Assembly: GCF_945873075.1 (NCBI RefSeq)
Contig: NZ_CAMCBS010000017.1
Span: 1-49,659 of the forward strand
Reading direction: 5' to 3'
Length of the DNA: 49,659 nucleotides
DNA from: an uncultured Moraxella sp.
Lineage (GTDB): Bacteria; Pseudomonadota; Gammaproteobacteria; Pseudomonadales; Moraxellaceae
Shown: one piece after another, positions 9,414-17,928 of the stretch
Position numbering within the stretch: the first letter of the stretch is position 1
Layout of the letters: every line of letters begins with the position of its first letter
The notes under the pieces: model-generated
The model's input: the letters and a program-made list of their open reading frames with translations, nothing else
What the model was told of the DNA's origin: nothing
The model's database searches: none
Program-made: the position numbers and the translations under genes

Positions 9414-9659
9414 TCAGTTAGCTTTGCGAGCGTCGTATTCAGCAGGGGTCAATGCATGGATGGTCAAGGCGTGCATCGCACCGCTTTGGATGTGTTCGTT
9501 GACCAAAGCAAAAATCATCTGCTGACGAGCCACCAATCGCTTGCCCTCAAAGGCGTTATCCACGATAAGTAGCTCAAATTTATTACCCTGATTGACCGCT
9601 TCGATATGTGCATCGGCAAACTGCGGGCGAAGTAGTGCGATTAAATCATCTGAATTCAT
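9414..9659 (-). CDS. ibaG: BolA/IbaG family iron-sulfur metabolism protein
   Basis: A small (81 aa) BolA-family protein. In other bacteria these pair with monothiol glutaredoxins and help iron-sulfur handling and acid tolerance. The fold is seen in LIALLRPQFADAHIEAVNQGNKFELLIVDNAF and the C-terminal VNEHIQSGAMHALTIHALTPAEY. I start it at the ATG at 9659 because AGAG lies 6 bases upstream; in-frame ATGs further up are badly spaced from any ribosome site. The position directly before murA is the classic ibaG-murA pairing and supports IbaG over BolA. Confidence 0.88.
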   Translation of the reverse strand: MNSDDLIALLRPQFADAHIEAVNQGNKFELLIVDNAFEGKRLVARQQMIFALVNEHIQSGAMHALTIHALTPAEYDARKAN

Positions 9660-9685
9660 TGACATCTCTTTGATTACTGACAAAA

Positions 9686-9712
9686 CCTGTACAACGATTA
9701 AGCAAGTACAGG
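9686..9712 (-). terminator. Hairpin between dolP-like gene and ibaG
   Basis: Inverted repeat CCTGTAC/GTACAGG (9686-9692 with 9706-9712) with a 13-base loop, followed by TTTTG on the minus strand. A weak intrinsic terminator of the upstream dolP-like gene is plausible. Confidence 0.45.
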
Positions 9713-9797
9713 GGGTTATTGCAAAAGAATTATTATACCAAAATTTTTATCAATTCACCTTGAAAATTTGATAAAAATATCCCAAAAAATCAGTCAA

Positions 9798-10559
9798 TTA
9801 TTGGGTAGTTTGTCCGCCTTGACCACCAAGTACAGGGGCAGTATTGACAGGGGCGGTCGTGCTGGCGTTTGGTGTATAGATTTCTTGTAGGGTGTAGCCT
9901 GAATTTTGGGCATCGCCACCATAGACCGTACTGCTATCAGCTGGCTGATTGGCATTGCTAGCGGTGTCTGGTAGGCTTGCTACTTCGCCGTCGGTGACAA
10001 GTGTCGTCAAGGTCACTGCCATCGCCATGCCCGGGGTCGCTTGAATCGCTTGCAAAATATAATCCTGCTGTGTTGGGGTCATATAGCCCATCACATAGGC
10101 AGTGCGGTCACGGACGATGACTTTGTACTGTGATGATTTGATACCACGCTCAGCCAGCAGTCGTGTACCAATTTTTGAGCGTAGGTAGTTTTCGTGCACG
10201 GTGTGACTTTGGCTTTTTGGGGTTTCGGTGACGGTCAGATAGTTATACACTTTGAGCACATCACGCATCGACTCGATGGTGCGTCCGATTTCTACTTTGA
10301 TTTGCTCGGTTGGCACTTCACCTGTTAGCAGAACTTCACGGCGATAGCTATCGATAGCAATACGCACATTATTCTCATTAATCCCTGGGATGGTTGATAG
10401 ATTGCGACGCGCGGTCAGCTCAATACTCTCATCACTGATACGCTCAGGGATGGTACGACCCATCGCATCAGCGCCCACACTGTCCGTGCCACTGGTCGCA
10501 CACGCACCCAATCCTGCGCTCAAAATAGCAATCATCGATACGGCAAATACTTTTTTCAT
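9798..10559 (-). CDS. dolP: BON-domain lipoprotein, DolP-like
   Basis: An outer-membrane lipoprotein with two BON domains. In E. coli DolP supports outer-membrane integrity and envelope protein assembly. Start at MKKVFAVSM (10559), preceded by GGAAAG; an in-frame start upstream adds only seven residues. The signal peptide ends in the lipobox LGAC with Cys20. BON 1 covers roughly residues 45-115 (IELTARRNLSTIPGI...VLLTGEVPT) and BON 2 roughly 120-195 (NYLRSKIGTRLLAE...AYVMGYMT). At 253 aa it is about 60 residues longer than E. coli DolP because of a Gly/Thr/Asn/Gln-rich tail. yraN lies immediately upstream, matching the yraN-yraP neighbourhood of E. coli. Confidence 0.85.
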   Translation of the reverse strand: MKKVFAVSMIAILSAGLGACATSGTDSVGADAMGRTIPERISDESIELTARRNLSTIPGINENNVRIAIDSYRREVLLTGEVPTEQIKVEIGRTIESMRDVLKVYNYLTVTETPKSQSHTVHENYLRSKIGTRLLAERGIKSSQYKVIVRDRTAYVMGYMTPTQQDYILQAIQATPGMAMAVTLTTLVTDGEVASLPDTASNANQPADSSTVYGGDAQNSGYTLQEIYTPNASTTAPVNTAPVLGGQGGQTTQ

Positions 10560-10608
10560 AACAACTTTCCCATTTATCAAAGTATTTAAATTTAAAAAAT
10601 CTAATCAA

Positions 10609-11019
10609 TCAAAACGCTGATATCAGCCAATCTTGCGATACTGTGCCATCTTGATTGATATCAAAAACAATCACATCAAAGCGGGTCGCCATCTTGGCAT
10701 AAGCATCATGCGTCGCCAAAAACTGCTCAGCCGTGCGATAAATCTTGGCTTGCTTGGCAGGTGTGATACTATCAATCGCCGCCCCATAATCGGACGCTCT
10801 GCGACTGCGTACTTCGACAAATACCACACATGGCACAAGCACGCCACGCTCAAGCACTTGGCAAGTGGCAATGATATCAATCTCGCCAAGCTTGGGTGCG
10901 ATATAATTGGTCGCCACAATCTGATAGCCCTTATCCAGTAGCATCGCCACCGCTTGGCTCTCAAAGGCATCGCCCTGCCTACGCTTGGCAGTTTTGGCAA
11001 TCTTGGCAGACTGGGTCAT
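10609..11019 (-). CDS. yraN: UPF0102 family protein YraN (nuclease-like fold)
   Basis: 136 residues with the YraN signature: GDAFESQAVAMLLDKGYQIVATN, then LGEIDIIA and VVFVEVRSRRASDYG. These correspond to the acidic and E-x-K-like positions of a Holliday-junction-resolvase/restriction-endonuclease fold, although here the lysine position reads Arg (EVRSR). The biological role is not established. Its ATG overlaps the stop of the RDD gene by one base (TGATG), so the two are translationally coupled, and the dolP-like gene follows. Confidence 0.85.
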   Translation of the reverse strand: MTQSAKIAKTAKRRQGDAFESQAVAMLLDKGYQIVATNYIAPKLGEIDIIATCQVLERGVLVPCVVFVEVRSRRASDYGAAIDSITPAKQAKIYRTAEQFLATHDAYAKMATRFDVIVFDINQDGTVSQDWLISAF

Positions 11020-11489
11020 CAGCGAATACGCTTGACCACCACAGTGCTGGCAATCTTATCATGCCAGCCTTGTTTGTGCTTATCAAATCCCGCCCAAATA
11101 TAGCCAAGACAAAACACTATCGCCGATGCATAATAGCCGATATACCGAAGCAGACCCTGACCGATACTCACCATTTTGCCCGTCTTGGCATCACGCACCT
11201 GTAGCCCAAACAGCATTTTGCCCGGTGTTGCGCCTTTTTTGACCCAAAAAGCAATCACCACCACCGCACCAAGCACCGTGCTGATTGCTTCGGGCACGGT
11301 CATCCACGGCATCTCATCGATGCTGTACTGCCCCATCTGCACATATTCCCAATATATCAGCGGTGCAAACACAATCAAGGACAGCAAACCATCCATCAGC
11401 GTCGCCAAAAACCGCTCCCAAAACCCTGCATATTCAAATTCAGAGTCATCCAATCTAGGGTCATGTAAGGCGGTGTTCGTAGCAGTCAT
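11019..11489 (-). CDS. RDD family integral membrane protein
   Basis: 156 aa from the ATG at 11489, where the conserved part begins shortly after (YAGFWERFLATLMDGLLSLIVFAPL). The longer frame upstream has no ribosome site and reads AT-rich sequence. Three hydrophobic segments are visible, with the RDD-type Arg and Asp in the first (ERFLATLMDG) and GATPGKMLFGLQVRDAKTGKMVSIGQGLLRY between the second and third. RDD proteins are poorly characterised; transport or ion-exchange roles have been proposed for some. The gene is coupled to yraN and divergent from rlmH. Confidence 0.82.
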   Translation of the reverse strand: MTATNTALHDPRLDDSEFEYAGFWERFLATLMDGLLSLIVFAPLIYWEYVQMGQYSIDEMPWMTVPEAISTVLGAVVVIAFWVKKGATPGKMLFGLQVRDAKTGKMVSIGQGLLRYIGYYASAIVFCLGYIWAGFDKHKQGWHDKIASTVVVKRIR

Positions 11490-11627
11490 GCGATATAAAC
11501 TATATGATGATAAGAAATAATTGTAGCATAACAAAGTTTTGTTATTTTCGCCATCAATTATCGATTTTTTCGGTGAATTTTTGGGGAAAATTGGGTAAAC
11601 TGTTGGCAAATTTTTGGGAAATTGATG

Positions 11628-12110
11628 ATGAAATTACGAATTTTAAGTGTCGGGCATAAGATGCCAAACTGGGTGCAGACAGGTTTTGAAGAGTATTTTA
11701 AGCGGATTCAGCCGATGATGAGCGTTGAACTTGTTGAATTACCGCCTGCCAAGCGCAGCAAAAACCCATCACCTGCCGAGATTGATAAATACAAAGCGGT
11801 GGAAGCGGCGACGATTTTAAACGCCAAACAGCCCAAAGAGCTCTTATGGCTACTTGAAGTCAAAGGCAAGATGCTCTCTACCGAAAAGCTTGCCGACAAA
11901 TTATCCATCGCCATGCAAGATGGTGCGGATATTGCACTGGTCATCGGCGGTGCTGACGGTGTCTCCGATGATGTGCTACAAGCGGCGGATTTTAAGTGGT
12001 CGATGTCTGATTTGACCCTGCCACATCCGCTCGTGCGGGTGATTTTGATGGAACAGCTGTACCGTGCGATGAGTATTATCAATAACCACCCTTATCATCG
12101 AGGTGGCTGA
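11628..12110 (+). CDS. rlmH: 23S rRNA pseudouridine(1915)-N3-methyltransferase RlmH
   Basis: An SPOUT-fold SAM enzyme that methylates pseudouridine 1915 in helix 69 of 23S rRNA. 160 aa from the ATG at 11628, which places GGGAA 7 bases upstream and gives the family N-terminus MKLRILSVGHKMPNWVQTGF. The knot region LVIGGADGVSDDVL and the C-terminal catalytic end with HPYHRGG are intact. In many bacteria it follows rsfS; here it stands alone, divergent from the RDD gene and convergent with pnp. Confidence 0.96.
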   Translation: MKLRILSVGHKMPNWVQTGFEEYFKRIQPMMSVELVELPPAKRSKNPSPAEIDKYKAVEAATILNAKQPKELLWLLEVKGKMLSTEKLADKLSIAMQDGADIALVIGGADGVSDDVLQAADFKWSMSDLTLPHPLVRVILMEQLYRAMSIINNHPYHRGG

Positions 12111-12169
12111 TTTGTCTGTTTGGACAAAGCCTATTTAAATAAGTAGCAAGCAAAAAAGCAAAAAGCAAA

Positions 12170-12202
12170 AAAACCGCTTTATCACAACGATAAAGCGGTT
12201 TT
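12170..12202. terminator. Bidirectional terminator between rlmH and pnp
   Basis: A perfect 14-bp stem (12170-12183 with 12189-12202), 5-base loop, A run before and T run after. It serves the converging rlmH and pnp transcripts. Confidence 0.87.
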
Positions 12203-12219
12203 GGTTAATTGGCAACGGC

Positions 12220-14313
12220 TTATTGCTCAATGCCTTTCATGGTTAGCTTGATGCGACCACGATTGTCAATGTCTTGAACTTGGACTTTGACCACTTGACC
12301 TTCTTTTAGGTAGTCAGCGACATTCTCGACACGCTCATCAGAGATTTGGCTGATGTGTACTAGACCATCAGTACCCGGTAGGATGGTAACAAATGCGCCA
12401 AAATCAACGATGCGAGCCACAGTACCTTCGTAAGTTGCACCGATTTCAACTTCGGCAGTGATGGCTTCGATTTGGGCGATGGCGGCACGAGTTGATGCCT
12501 TATCCATGCCAAAGATGCGGATAGTGCCGTTGTCTTCGATGTCGATGGTTGCGCCAGTATCTTCGGTCAGCTGACGGATGGTTGCGCCACCTTTACCAAT
12601 CACATCACGGATTTTTTCTGGGTTGATGTTGATGGTCGCATAGTTTGGTGCGTGCGCATTGATTTCGGTACGGCTAGACGAGATGACTTCATTCATCGCT
12701 TTTAGGATATGGATACGGCCAGCGTGTGCTTGCTTGAGCGCTTGTTCCATGATGTCAGCGGTGATGCCTTCGATTTTGATGTCCATCTGTAGGGCTGTGA
12801 TACCTTCGGTCGTACCTGCCACTTTAAAGTCCATATCGCCCAGATGATCTTCGTCGCCTAGGATGTCTGATAGTACCGCAAAACGCTCACCTTCTTTGAC
12901 CAGGCCCATCGCAATACCCGCCACAGGGGCTTTTAGCGGTACACCTGCATCCATCAATGATAGTGATGCACCGCACACAGATGCCATCGATGATGAGCCG
13001 TTTGACTCGGTGATTTCTGATACCACACGGATGGTATATGGGAAGCGGTCAGCCGCTGGTAGCATGGCTTGAACACCACGGCGAGCTAGGCGACCATGAC
13101 CGATTTCACGGCGTTTTGGTGCGCCTTCACGGCCTGTCTCACCCACTGAGAAGTGTGGGAAGTTGTAGTGTAGCATGAAGTGGTCTTGCTTAGTGCCTGC
13201 CAAAGTATCTACCAAGTTCACATCACGGCTCGTGCCTAGTGTGGTCACCACCAAAGCTTGGGTCTCGCCACGAGTGAATAGCGCAGAGCCGTGTGTATAT
13301 GGCAATACACCCACTTGGATATCCAGTGCACGCACTGTCTCTAGGTCACGGCCGTCGATGCGTGGCTTGCCTGATAGGATGTTATCACGCACGGTGCGGT
13401 ATTTAAGCTCTTCGAATAGCGCTTTGATTTCATCAACACGCTCAGCATAGCCTTCGCTCTCAGCATCGCCTGCCAATGCTTCGATGGCTTCGTTTTTGAT
13501 TTCGTCTAGGCGAGCATAGCGATCTTGCTTAACAGTGATGGTATAAGCTTCGCTCACTTTATCAGTAAAGCCTGCTTTTAGTGCATTGTTTAATTCTTCG
13601 TTGATCGCAGGGGCAACAAATTCTTGCTTAGCATTACCAACAGCAGCGGCAAAGGCATTGATGTTGTCAATCACGATTTGTTGCTGTGCATGACCATATA
13701 GCACCGCACCCAGCATTTGATCTTCTGACAGCTCACGCGCTTCAGACTCAACCATCAACACGGCTGATTTGGTGCCTGCAACAACCAGATCAAGATCGCT
13801 TTGCTTCATCTGAGCAAGATTTGGGTTTAGGACATATTCACCATTGATAAAGCCAACACGAGCCGCACCGATTGGGCCATTAAATGGCGCAGGTGAAATA
13901 GCCAATGCTGCTGATGCACCAATCATCGCTGCGATGTCAGCATCTTGGGTCTTGTCAGATGAAATCGTGGTAGCGGTGATTTGGATTTCGTTGTAGTAGC
14001 CTTCTGGGAATAGCGGGCGGATTGGACGGTCAATCAGACGAGATGTCAGCGTCTCAAACTCGCTAGCACGGCCTTCACGCTTGCCATAGCCGCCTGGGAT
14101 TTTGCCCGATGCGTACATTTTTTCTTGATAATTGACGGTCAATGGGAAGAAATTTTGACCAGCAACAGCTTCTGGACGAACCACCACAGCAACCAGTACA
14201 GACACACCGCCCATATGCACAAGCACTGAATTGGCTTGGCGTGCGATACGGCCAGTTTCTAGGACAACTTGTTGGTTGCCATATTGGAATTCTTGACGAA
14301 TGGTATTAAACAT
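12220..14313 (-). CDS. pnp: Polyribonucleotide nucleotidyltransferase (PNPase)
   Basis: A 3'-5' phosphorolytic exoribonuclease and degradosome component. The 697 residues match the family. Two RNase PH domains are visible, the first with [30 protein letters not shown] and the second with [19 protein letters not shown] and the catalytic-core stretch [24 protein letters not shown] domain follows ([19 protein letters not shown]), then an S1 domain ([18 protein letters not shown]). AGGAAAA precedes the ATG. It lies downstream of rpsO with an intervening terminator and a long leader hairpin, the arrangement that in E. coli mediates RNase III/PNPase autoregulation. Confidence 0.98.
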   Translation of the reverse strand: MFNTIRQEFQYGNQQVVLETGRIARQANSVLVHMGGVSVLVAVVVRPEAVAGQNFFPLTVNYQEKMYASGKIPGGYGKREGRASEFETLTSRLIDRPIRPLFPEGYYNEIQITATTISSDKTQDADIAAMIGASAALAISPAPFNGPIGAARVGFINGEYVLNPNLAQMKQSDLDLVVAGTKSAVLMVESEARELSEDQMLGAVLYGHAQQQIVIDNINAFAAAVGNAKQEFVAPAINEELNNALKAGFTDKVSEAYTITVKQDRYARLDEIKNEAIEALAGDAESEGYAERVDEIKALFEELKYRTVRDNILSGKPRIDGRDLETVRALDIQVGVLPYTHGSALFTRGETQALVVTTLGTSRDVNLVDTLAGTKQDHFMLHYNFPHFSVGETGREGAPKRREIGHGRLARRGVQAMLPAADRFPYTIRVVSEITESNGSSSMASVCGASLSLMDAGVPLKAPVAGIAMGLVKEGERFAVLSDILGDEDHLGDMDFKVAGTTEGITALQMDIKIEGITADIMEQALKQAHAGRIHILKAMNEVISSSRTEINAHAPNYATININPEKIRDVIGKGGATIRQLTEDTGATIDIEDNGTIRIFGMDKASTRAAIAQIEAITAEVEIGATYEGTVARIVDFGAFVTILPGTDGLVHISQISDERVENVADYLKEGQVVKVQVQDIDNRGRIKLTMKGIEQ

Positions 14314-14354
14314 AAACTTTTCCTAATTAATGAACTTTGGCAATATCTAAAGCC

Positions 14355-14400
14355 CTAAGCCATTACACCGATTGGAAATCCAACTTGTGCCATGCCTTAG
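14355..14400 (-). promoter_or_regulatory. Long imperfect hairpin in the pnp leader
   Basis: Two 21-base arms (14355-14375 and 14380-14400) fold around the tetraloop AAAT, with outer CTAAGxCAT/ATGxCTTAG, middle CAC/GTG and inner TTGG/CCAA pairs. It ends 42 bases before the pnp ATG. Position and shape fit a double-stranded RNase III substrate as known for the E. coli pnp leader. The function here is inferred. Confidence 0.55.
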
Positions 14401-14439
14401 AGTTCTAAATACTTGCCAAATTTTGCTGAAAATTAACGA

Positions 14440-14470
14440 AAAAACGGCACGCAAAAAGCACGCCGTTTTT
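14440..14470 (-). terminator. Intrinsic terminator after rpsO
   Basis: A 9-bp stem AAAAACGGC/GCCGTTTTT (14440-14448 with 14462-14470) with a 13-base loop and T tract on the minus strand. It lies between rpsO and pnp; partial read-through would link them as in E. coli. Confidence 0.75.
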
Positions 14471-14509
14471 ATTATCGTAAACAGGACTTACCTGTCGCCA
14501 TCGGGCGAA

Positions 14510-14776
14510 TTAACGACGCAGACCTAGTGAACCGATTAGGTCGGTGTAACGGTTAAGGTCTTTACCTTTTAGGTAATCAAGTAGCTTACGGCGTTGGTTA
14601 ACCATACGGATTAGACCACGACGGCTGTGATGGTCAGCTTTGTGAGTTTTGAAGTGGTCTTGTAGGTCGTTGATACGAGCAGTTAGTAGTGCAACTTGCA
14701 CTTCTGGGCTACCAGTGTCATTTTCGCCACGCTTGTATTTAGCGATGATGTCGATACGATCTTGATTCGTTAGCAT
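14510..14776 (-). CDS. rpsO: 30S ribosomal protein S15
   Basis: 88 residues, the usual length. It binds 16S rRNA helices 20-22 and helps form the platform of the 30S subunit. The signature [63 protein letters not shown] and [13 protein letters not shown] is unmistakable. AGGAAATTGTT precedes the ATG. It has its own strong promoter and a hairpin leader. In E. coli rpsO follows truB directly, but here two outer-membrane protein genes separate them. Confidence 0.98.
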   Translation of the reverse strand: MLTNQDRIDIIAKYKRGENDTGSPEVQVALLTARINDLQDHFKTHKADHHSRRGLIRMVNQRRKLLDYLKGKDLNRYTDLIGSLGLRR

Positions 14777-14792
14777 AACAATTTCCTAATAA

Positions 14793-14827
14793 GCAATGCA
14801 GTGATATTCGGGCAAGCATTGCATTGC
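14793..14827 (-). promoter_or_regulatory. rpsO leader hairpin, candidate S15 control site
   Basis: GCAATGCA (14793-14800) and TGCATTGC (14820-14827) pair perfectly across a 19-base loop, ending 16 bases before the rpsO ATG. S15 of E. coli represses its own translation by binding a leader structure near the start; this hairpin is placed to do the same. That is inference. Confidence 0.45.
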
Positions 14828-14863
14828 TAAAGCCTGCCTAAGCCTAATGGCACTTAAACGCAG

Positions 14864-14892
14864 ATTATAACAGATTTTTAAGCTGATGTCAG
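14864..14892 (-). promoter_or_regulatory. Predicted sigma-70 promoter of rpsO
   Basis: On the minus strand CTGACA (14892-14887), a 17-base spacer, then a perfect TATAAT (14869-14864). The leader would be about 80 bases and contain the hairpin at 14793-14827. Confidence 0.7.
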
Positions 14893-14915
14893 CTGATTTT
14901 GTTATTTTTGGCAAA

Positions 14916-14941
14916 AAACCCATCAACGAATTGATGGGTTT
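14916..14941 (-). terminator. Terminator of first outer-membrane barrel gene
   Basis: An 11-bp stem (14916-14926 with 14931-14941) around CGAA, followed by a T run on the minus strand. Its stem shares the AAACCCATCA sequence with the terminator of the neighbouring paralogue at 15703. Confidence 0.82.
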
Positions 14942-14970
14942 GGGATAGCTATATAGCCAAGATGGTCAGA

Positions 14971-15585
14971 TTAGAAGTTATAACGCAGACCAACTTTAGC
15001 GCCGTATTGGTTGAATTTAATGTCTTCAACTTTGCCTAGATGGTTGTATTCAGCAGCGACATCAACCGCCAACTGTGGATTGATGGTATATTGAACGCCA
15101 GCTAGCACGCCTGCGCCAACTTTGGTGTCTTTGCCTGAGTAGCTTTCGGACCCAACCATATAAGCACCATTAACACCAATTGTTGAATATTTCAAATTTT
15201 CTTCATATTTCAACTGATTCACACCAAGTCGCACACCTGCATACGGCGTAAAACCTGATACAGTTTGAAAATCATAAATTGCAGACAAACCGATTGATTG
15301 TGCTTTTAAGGTAGTTTCCCAAGCGTCATTACCCACAACCGCTAGACCGCCTGCATCTTCGCCGTTATGCTCAAGCTTGCCAAAATTGGTGTAGTCAGCC
15401 TGATAACGGATATTGCCAACATCTTTACCAGCAGCGATGCTATAAGAAGTAGTATTGTCTTTGATTTTCAAGTCATCAACTTTTGCTTCAAGCTTTGAAT
15501 AACCAACATCACCTTGAACATAGTATTGAGCAGATGCAGCGGTTGATAGTGCAGCGATAGCTGTAGCAAGTACAATCTTTTTCAT
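14971..15585 (-). CDS. Outer-membrane beta-barrel protein (Opa/OmpA-like fold), paralogue 1
   Basis: 204 aa with a Sec signal peptide MKKIVLATAIAALSTAASA ending AxA, and a mature start QYYVQGDVGYSKLEA. Alternating hydrophobic strands, FTPYAGVRLGVNQL and a C-terminal strand ending GAKVGLRYNF (terminal Phe) mark an eight-stranded barrel inserted by the BAM complex. Extracellular loops are short. It resembles the opacity-like/porin-family beta-barrels of Moraxella and Acinetobacter, but I cannot name it. A second, diverged copy (15748-16380) sits directly upstream, and each has its own terminator. The ligand or role is unknown; adhesion or envelope stability are only guesses. Confidence 0.8.
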   Translation of the reverse strand: MKKIVLATAIAALSTAASAQYYVQGDVGYSKLEAKVDDLKIKDNTTSYSIAAGKDVGNIRYQADYTNFGKLEHNGEDAGGLAVVGNDAWETTLKAQSIGLSAIYDFQTVSGFTPYAGVRLGVNQLKYEENLKYSTIGVNGAYMVGSESYSGKDTKVGAGVLAGVQYTINPQLAVDVAAEYNHLGKVEDIKFNQYGAKVGLRYNF

Positions 15586-15702
15586 AACAATTTCTTAATA
15601 AACACCCTATGGTTGGGTGAAATCATTCTATCGCTTTCATGCTGAGCCCGTCAAGGCTTTTTAACACAATCTAGCAATAATGTTACAAATTATTTCAAAG
15701 AA

Positions 15703-15729
15703 AAAACCCATCAGCGTGTGATGGGTTTT
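15703..15729 (-). terminator. Terminator of second outer-membrane barrel gene
   Basis: An 11-bp stem AAAACCCATCA (15703-15713) with TGATGGGTTTT (15719-15729), 5-base loop, T run on the minus strand. It is near-identical in stem sequence to the terminator of the adjacent paralogue. Confidence 0.82.
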
Positions 15730-15747
15730 AAGCGATGTGGCAATCAA

Positions 15748-16380
15748 TTAAAAATTCATACGCACACCGATATTGGCACCAGTTTGGTCGATCTTGGTAT
15801 CACCGACTTTGCCCAGATAGTTGTATTCGCCGCTGACATTAACCGCAACCGCAGGCGTTGCTTGATAGCTGACGCCCACGATGCCACCGATGCCGACACG
15901 AGTGTCAGTGTTGGTATCTTCGCTATAGCCACAGAATTCACCGCCATAGCTATATGATGACACGCAGCGACGCAGCTCATCGCTTAGGAAATTGACACCG
16001 ACACGAGCGCCAACATAAGGCGTTAGCTTGCTTGTATTCTTAAAGTCATAAAAAGCGCTGGCGCCGATTGAGTGCGCATAGACATTGTACTCATCATGGA
16101 TATAGGCCGTGCCATCACGATAGTAGTAGTTATCTTCGGCATTACCAAAATAGCTGTAATCATAAGCATAGCGATAGCTGCCTTTGTCCTTGCCGATACT
16201 GATACGAGCACCGACACCATCTTCGGTGCGATTAGTATCGCCAAAATCAAAATCCAACTCTGAATAGCCGATGTCTGCTTGCCAGTACCATTGACCTTGA
16301 TTGGCAGGAGTGTCATAGATCGATGCGTTCGCTACAGTCGCCGTCATCATCGCCAAAGCCAGTACAGAAAGCTTTTTCAT
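15748..16380 (-). CDS. Outer-membrane beta-barrel protein, paralogue 2
   Basis: 210 aa with signal peptide MKKLSVLALAMMTATVANA and mature start SIYDTPANQGQWYWQADIGYSELDFDFGD. It shares with paralogue 1 the motifs DIGYS, LTPYVGARVGVNFL and the ending GEYNYLGKVGDTK...GANIGVRMNF, so the two arose by tandem duplication followed by strong divergence. A loop here contains two cysteines (RRCVSSYSYGGEFCGYS) that could form an extracellular disulfide, absent from paralogue 1. Tyr-rich strands are typical of small barrels. AAGGTGAT precedes the ATG. Function unknown. Confidence 0.8.
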   Translation of the reverse strand: MKKLSVLALAMMTATVANASIYDTPANQGQWYWQADIGYSELDFDFGDTNRTEDGVGARISIGKDKGSYRYAYDYSYFGNAEDNYYYRDGTAYIHDEYNVYAHSIGASAFYDFKNTSKLTPYVGARVGVNFLSDELRRCVSSYSYGGEFCGYSEDTNTDTRVGIGGIVGVSYQATPAVAVNVSGEYNYLGKVGDTKIDQTGANIGVRMNF

Positions 16381-16564
16381 TTTATCACCTTGTTATTGCA
16401 GGGGTTGCTGATGTGTTTCATTGTACGACTAAAGCGTATCACTGACAAGCGCTTAACGGTGGCATTTGATGGGTTTCTTGAAAAATTTTGTAACATTTGC
16501 TGGGAAATTGTACAAATAAACCCCCCAAAAAAAGATTCGATGGGTCTGCATAGATTGGATAAAG

Positions 16565-17485
16565 CTAAGCCACAAGCTTCTTCGGCTGCAGCCTACCTGT
16601 CACCGCCACTTCACCAAGTCCAATAAAATCAGCACAATGATACAGACGCACCAAGCAACTCTCATCAAAGGCAGGCAATGCCCCCGCTCGGTCTTTGACA
16701 TTGAGCCGTTGACCGAGCTTTAGCCGTGATGCTTCATCATCACTCACCGCCAAAGTCGGCAGATGTGTCAGCATGGCATCGATTGGTAGTAGCCTGCCCA
16801 GTCGCTCGCTCATCGGCAGTGTTTCAAGCATATCGGTGGTGATGGCATCATCAATACCAAAACCGCCCGTCATCGTGCGATGTAGCCGTGTCAGATGCCC
16901 GAGCGTGCCAAGCCGTTTGGCGATGTCTTCACCCAGCACACGCACATAAGTGCCTTTTGAGCAAGTGACATCAAGCTGCACAGTATCATCACTGATTTTG
17001 GTTAGGCGAAGTGTATGAATAGTGATGGCTCGTGGCGCACGCTCAATCTCAATGCCGTCTCGGGCATATTCATAAAGCTTTTTGCCGTCTTTTTTGAGTG
17101 CTGAATACATCGGTGGGATTTGGCTTTGCACCCCAGTCATATGATCTGCAATAGTATCAAGCATCGCTTGATCAAAGCTTGGCACAGCTTTGGTATCAAT
17201 CATTTGCCCATCAGCATCGCCCGAATCGGTCGCTACGCCCAAGCGAATGATCGCCGTGTAGCCCTTATCCGCATCGAGTCCATATTGAGCAAATTTGGTC
17301 GCTTCGCCAAACACCAAAGGCAATAGCCCCGTCGCCATCGGATCAAGCGTGCCTGTATGCCCTGCTTTTTTGGAATCTTGGCTATCTGATTTGAACAAAA
17401 ATTTGGCCTTTGCCAATGCCGAATGCGAGCTGATGCCTTGTGATTTATCCAGTAGCAAAATCCCTGAAATGACGGTTTTGGTCAT
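16565..17485 (-). CDS. truB: tRNA pseudouridine(55) synthase TruB
   Basis: Makes pseudouridine 55 in the T loop of nearly all tRNAs. 306 aa. The catalytic aspartate is Asp48 in AGHTGTLDPMATGLLPLVFGEATK. YTAIIRLGVATDSGDADG and the TruB C-terminal region with DVTCSKGTYVRVLGEDIAKRLG are present. It starts 3 bases after the rbfA stop, so the two are co-translated, as in the conserved nusA-infB-rbfA-truB operon. Confidence 0.97.
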   Translation of the reverse strand: MTKTVISGILLLDKSQGISSHSALAKAKFLFKSDSQDSKKAGHTGTLDPMATGLLPLVFGEATKFAQYGLDADKGYTAIIRLGVATDSGDADGQMIDTKAVPSFDQAMLDTIADHMTGVQSQIPPMYSALKKDGKKLYEYARDGIEIERAPRAITIHTLRLTKISDDTVQLDVTCSKGTYVRVLGEDIAKRLGTLGHLTRLHRTMTGGFGIDDAITTDMLETLPMSERLGRLLPIDAMLTHLPTLAVSDDEASRLKLGQRLNVKDRAGALPAFDESCLVRLYHCADFIGLGEVAVTGRLQPKKLVA

Positions 17486-17488
17486 CGC

Positions 17489-17896
17489 TCACTCTGCCGT
17501 CTCATCATCATAATGTTTTTCGCTCTCGTGCGTCTTTTTCATCGCTTGATTGACCAAATCCATCATGTGATTGCCATGCGCGGTCACTTCATCATAATGA
17601 AATCTTAGGCGTGGCGTGGTGCGAGTTTTCATCGTGTGTGATAATTCGGTGCGCAAAAATCCCGACGCACGGTTCAAGATGGCGACACTCTCACGGTGGC
17701 TATCGATATTCATGCCTGTGTCATTGTGCGGCTCAAGAATGGTCACATACACATCGGCATAGCCCAAATCAGGGCTGACCTTGACGCTTGAGATGGTCAC
17801 AAATCCCGTCAAGCGTGGATCGTTAATCTCATCACGGATCAAGGTGGCAAGGGTTCGCTGAATTTGATCAGCAAGTCGTTGTAAGCGTTGGCTCAT
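17489..17896 (-). CDS. rbfA: 30S ribosome-binding factor RbfA
   Basis: A cold-shock and ribosome-maturation factor that helps mature the 5' end of 16S rRNA. 135 aa with the KH-like fold: RLQRLADQIQRTLATLIRDEINDPRLTGFVTISSVKVSPDL, the strand YADVYVTIL and TTPRLRFHYDE. The C-terminus is a short acidic/His tail. It is followed almost directly by truB and preceded by infB after a 142-base gap containing hairpins. Confidence 0.95.
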   Translation of the reverse strand: MSQRLQRLADQIQRTLATLIRDEINDPRLTGFVTISSVKVSPDLGYADVYVTILEPHNDTGMNIDSHRESVAILNRASGFLRTELSHTMKTRTTPRLRFHYDEVTAHGNHMMDLVNQAMKKTHESEKHYDDETAE

Positions 17897-17928
17897 TGAA
17901 TTTTTCCAATAATAATGAATTTTCCAGC

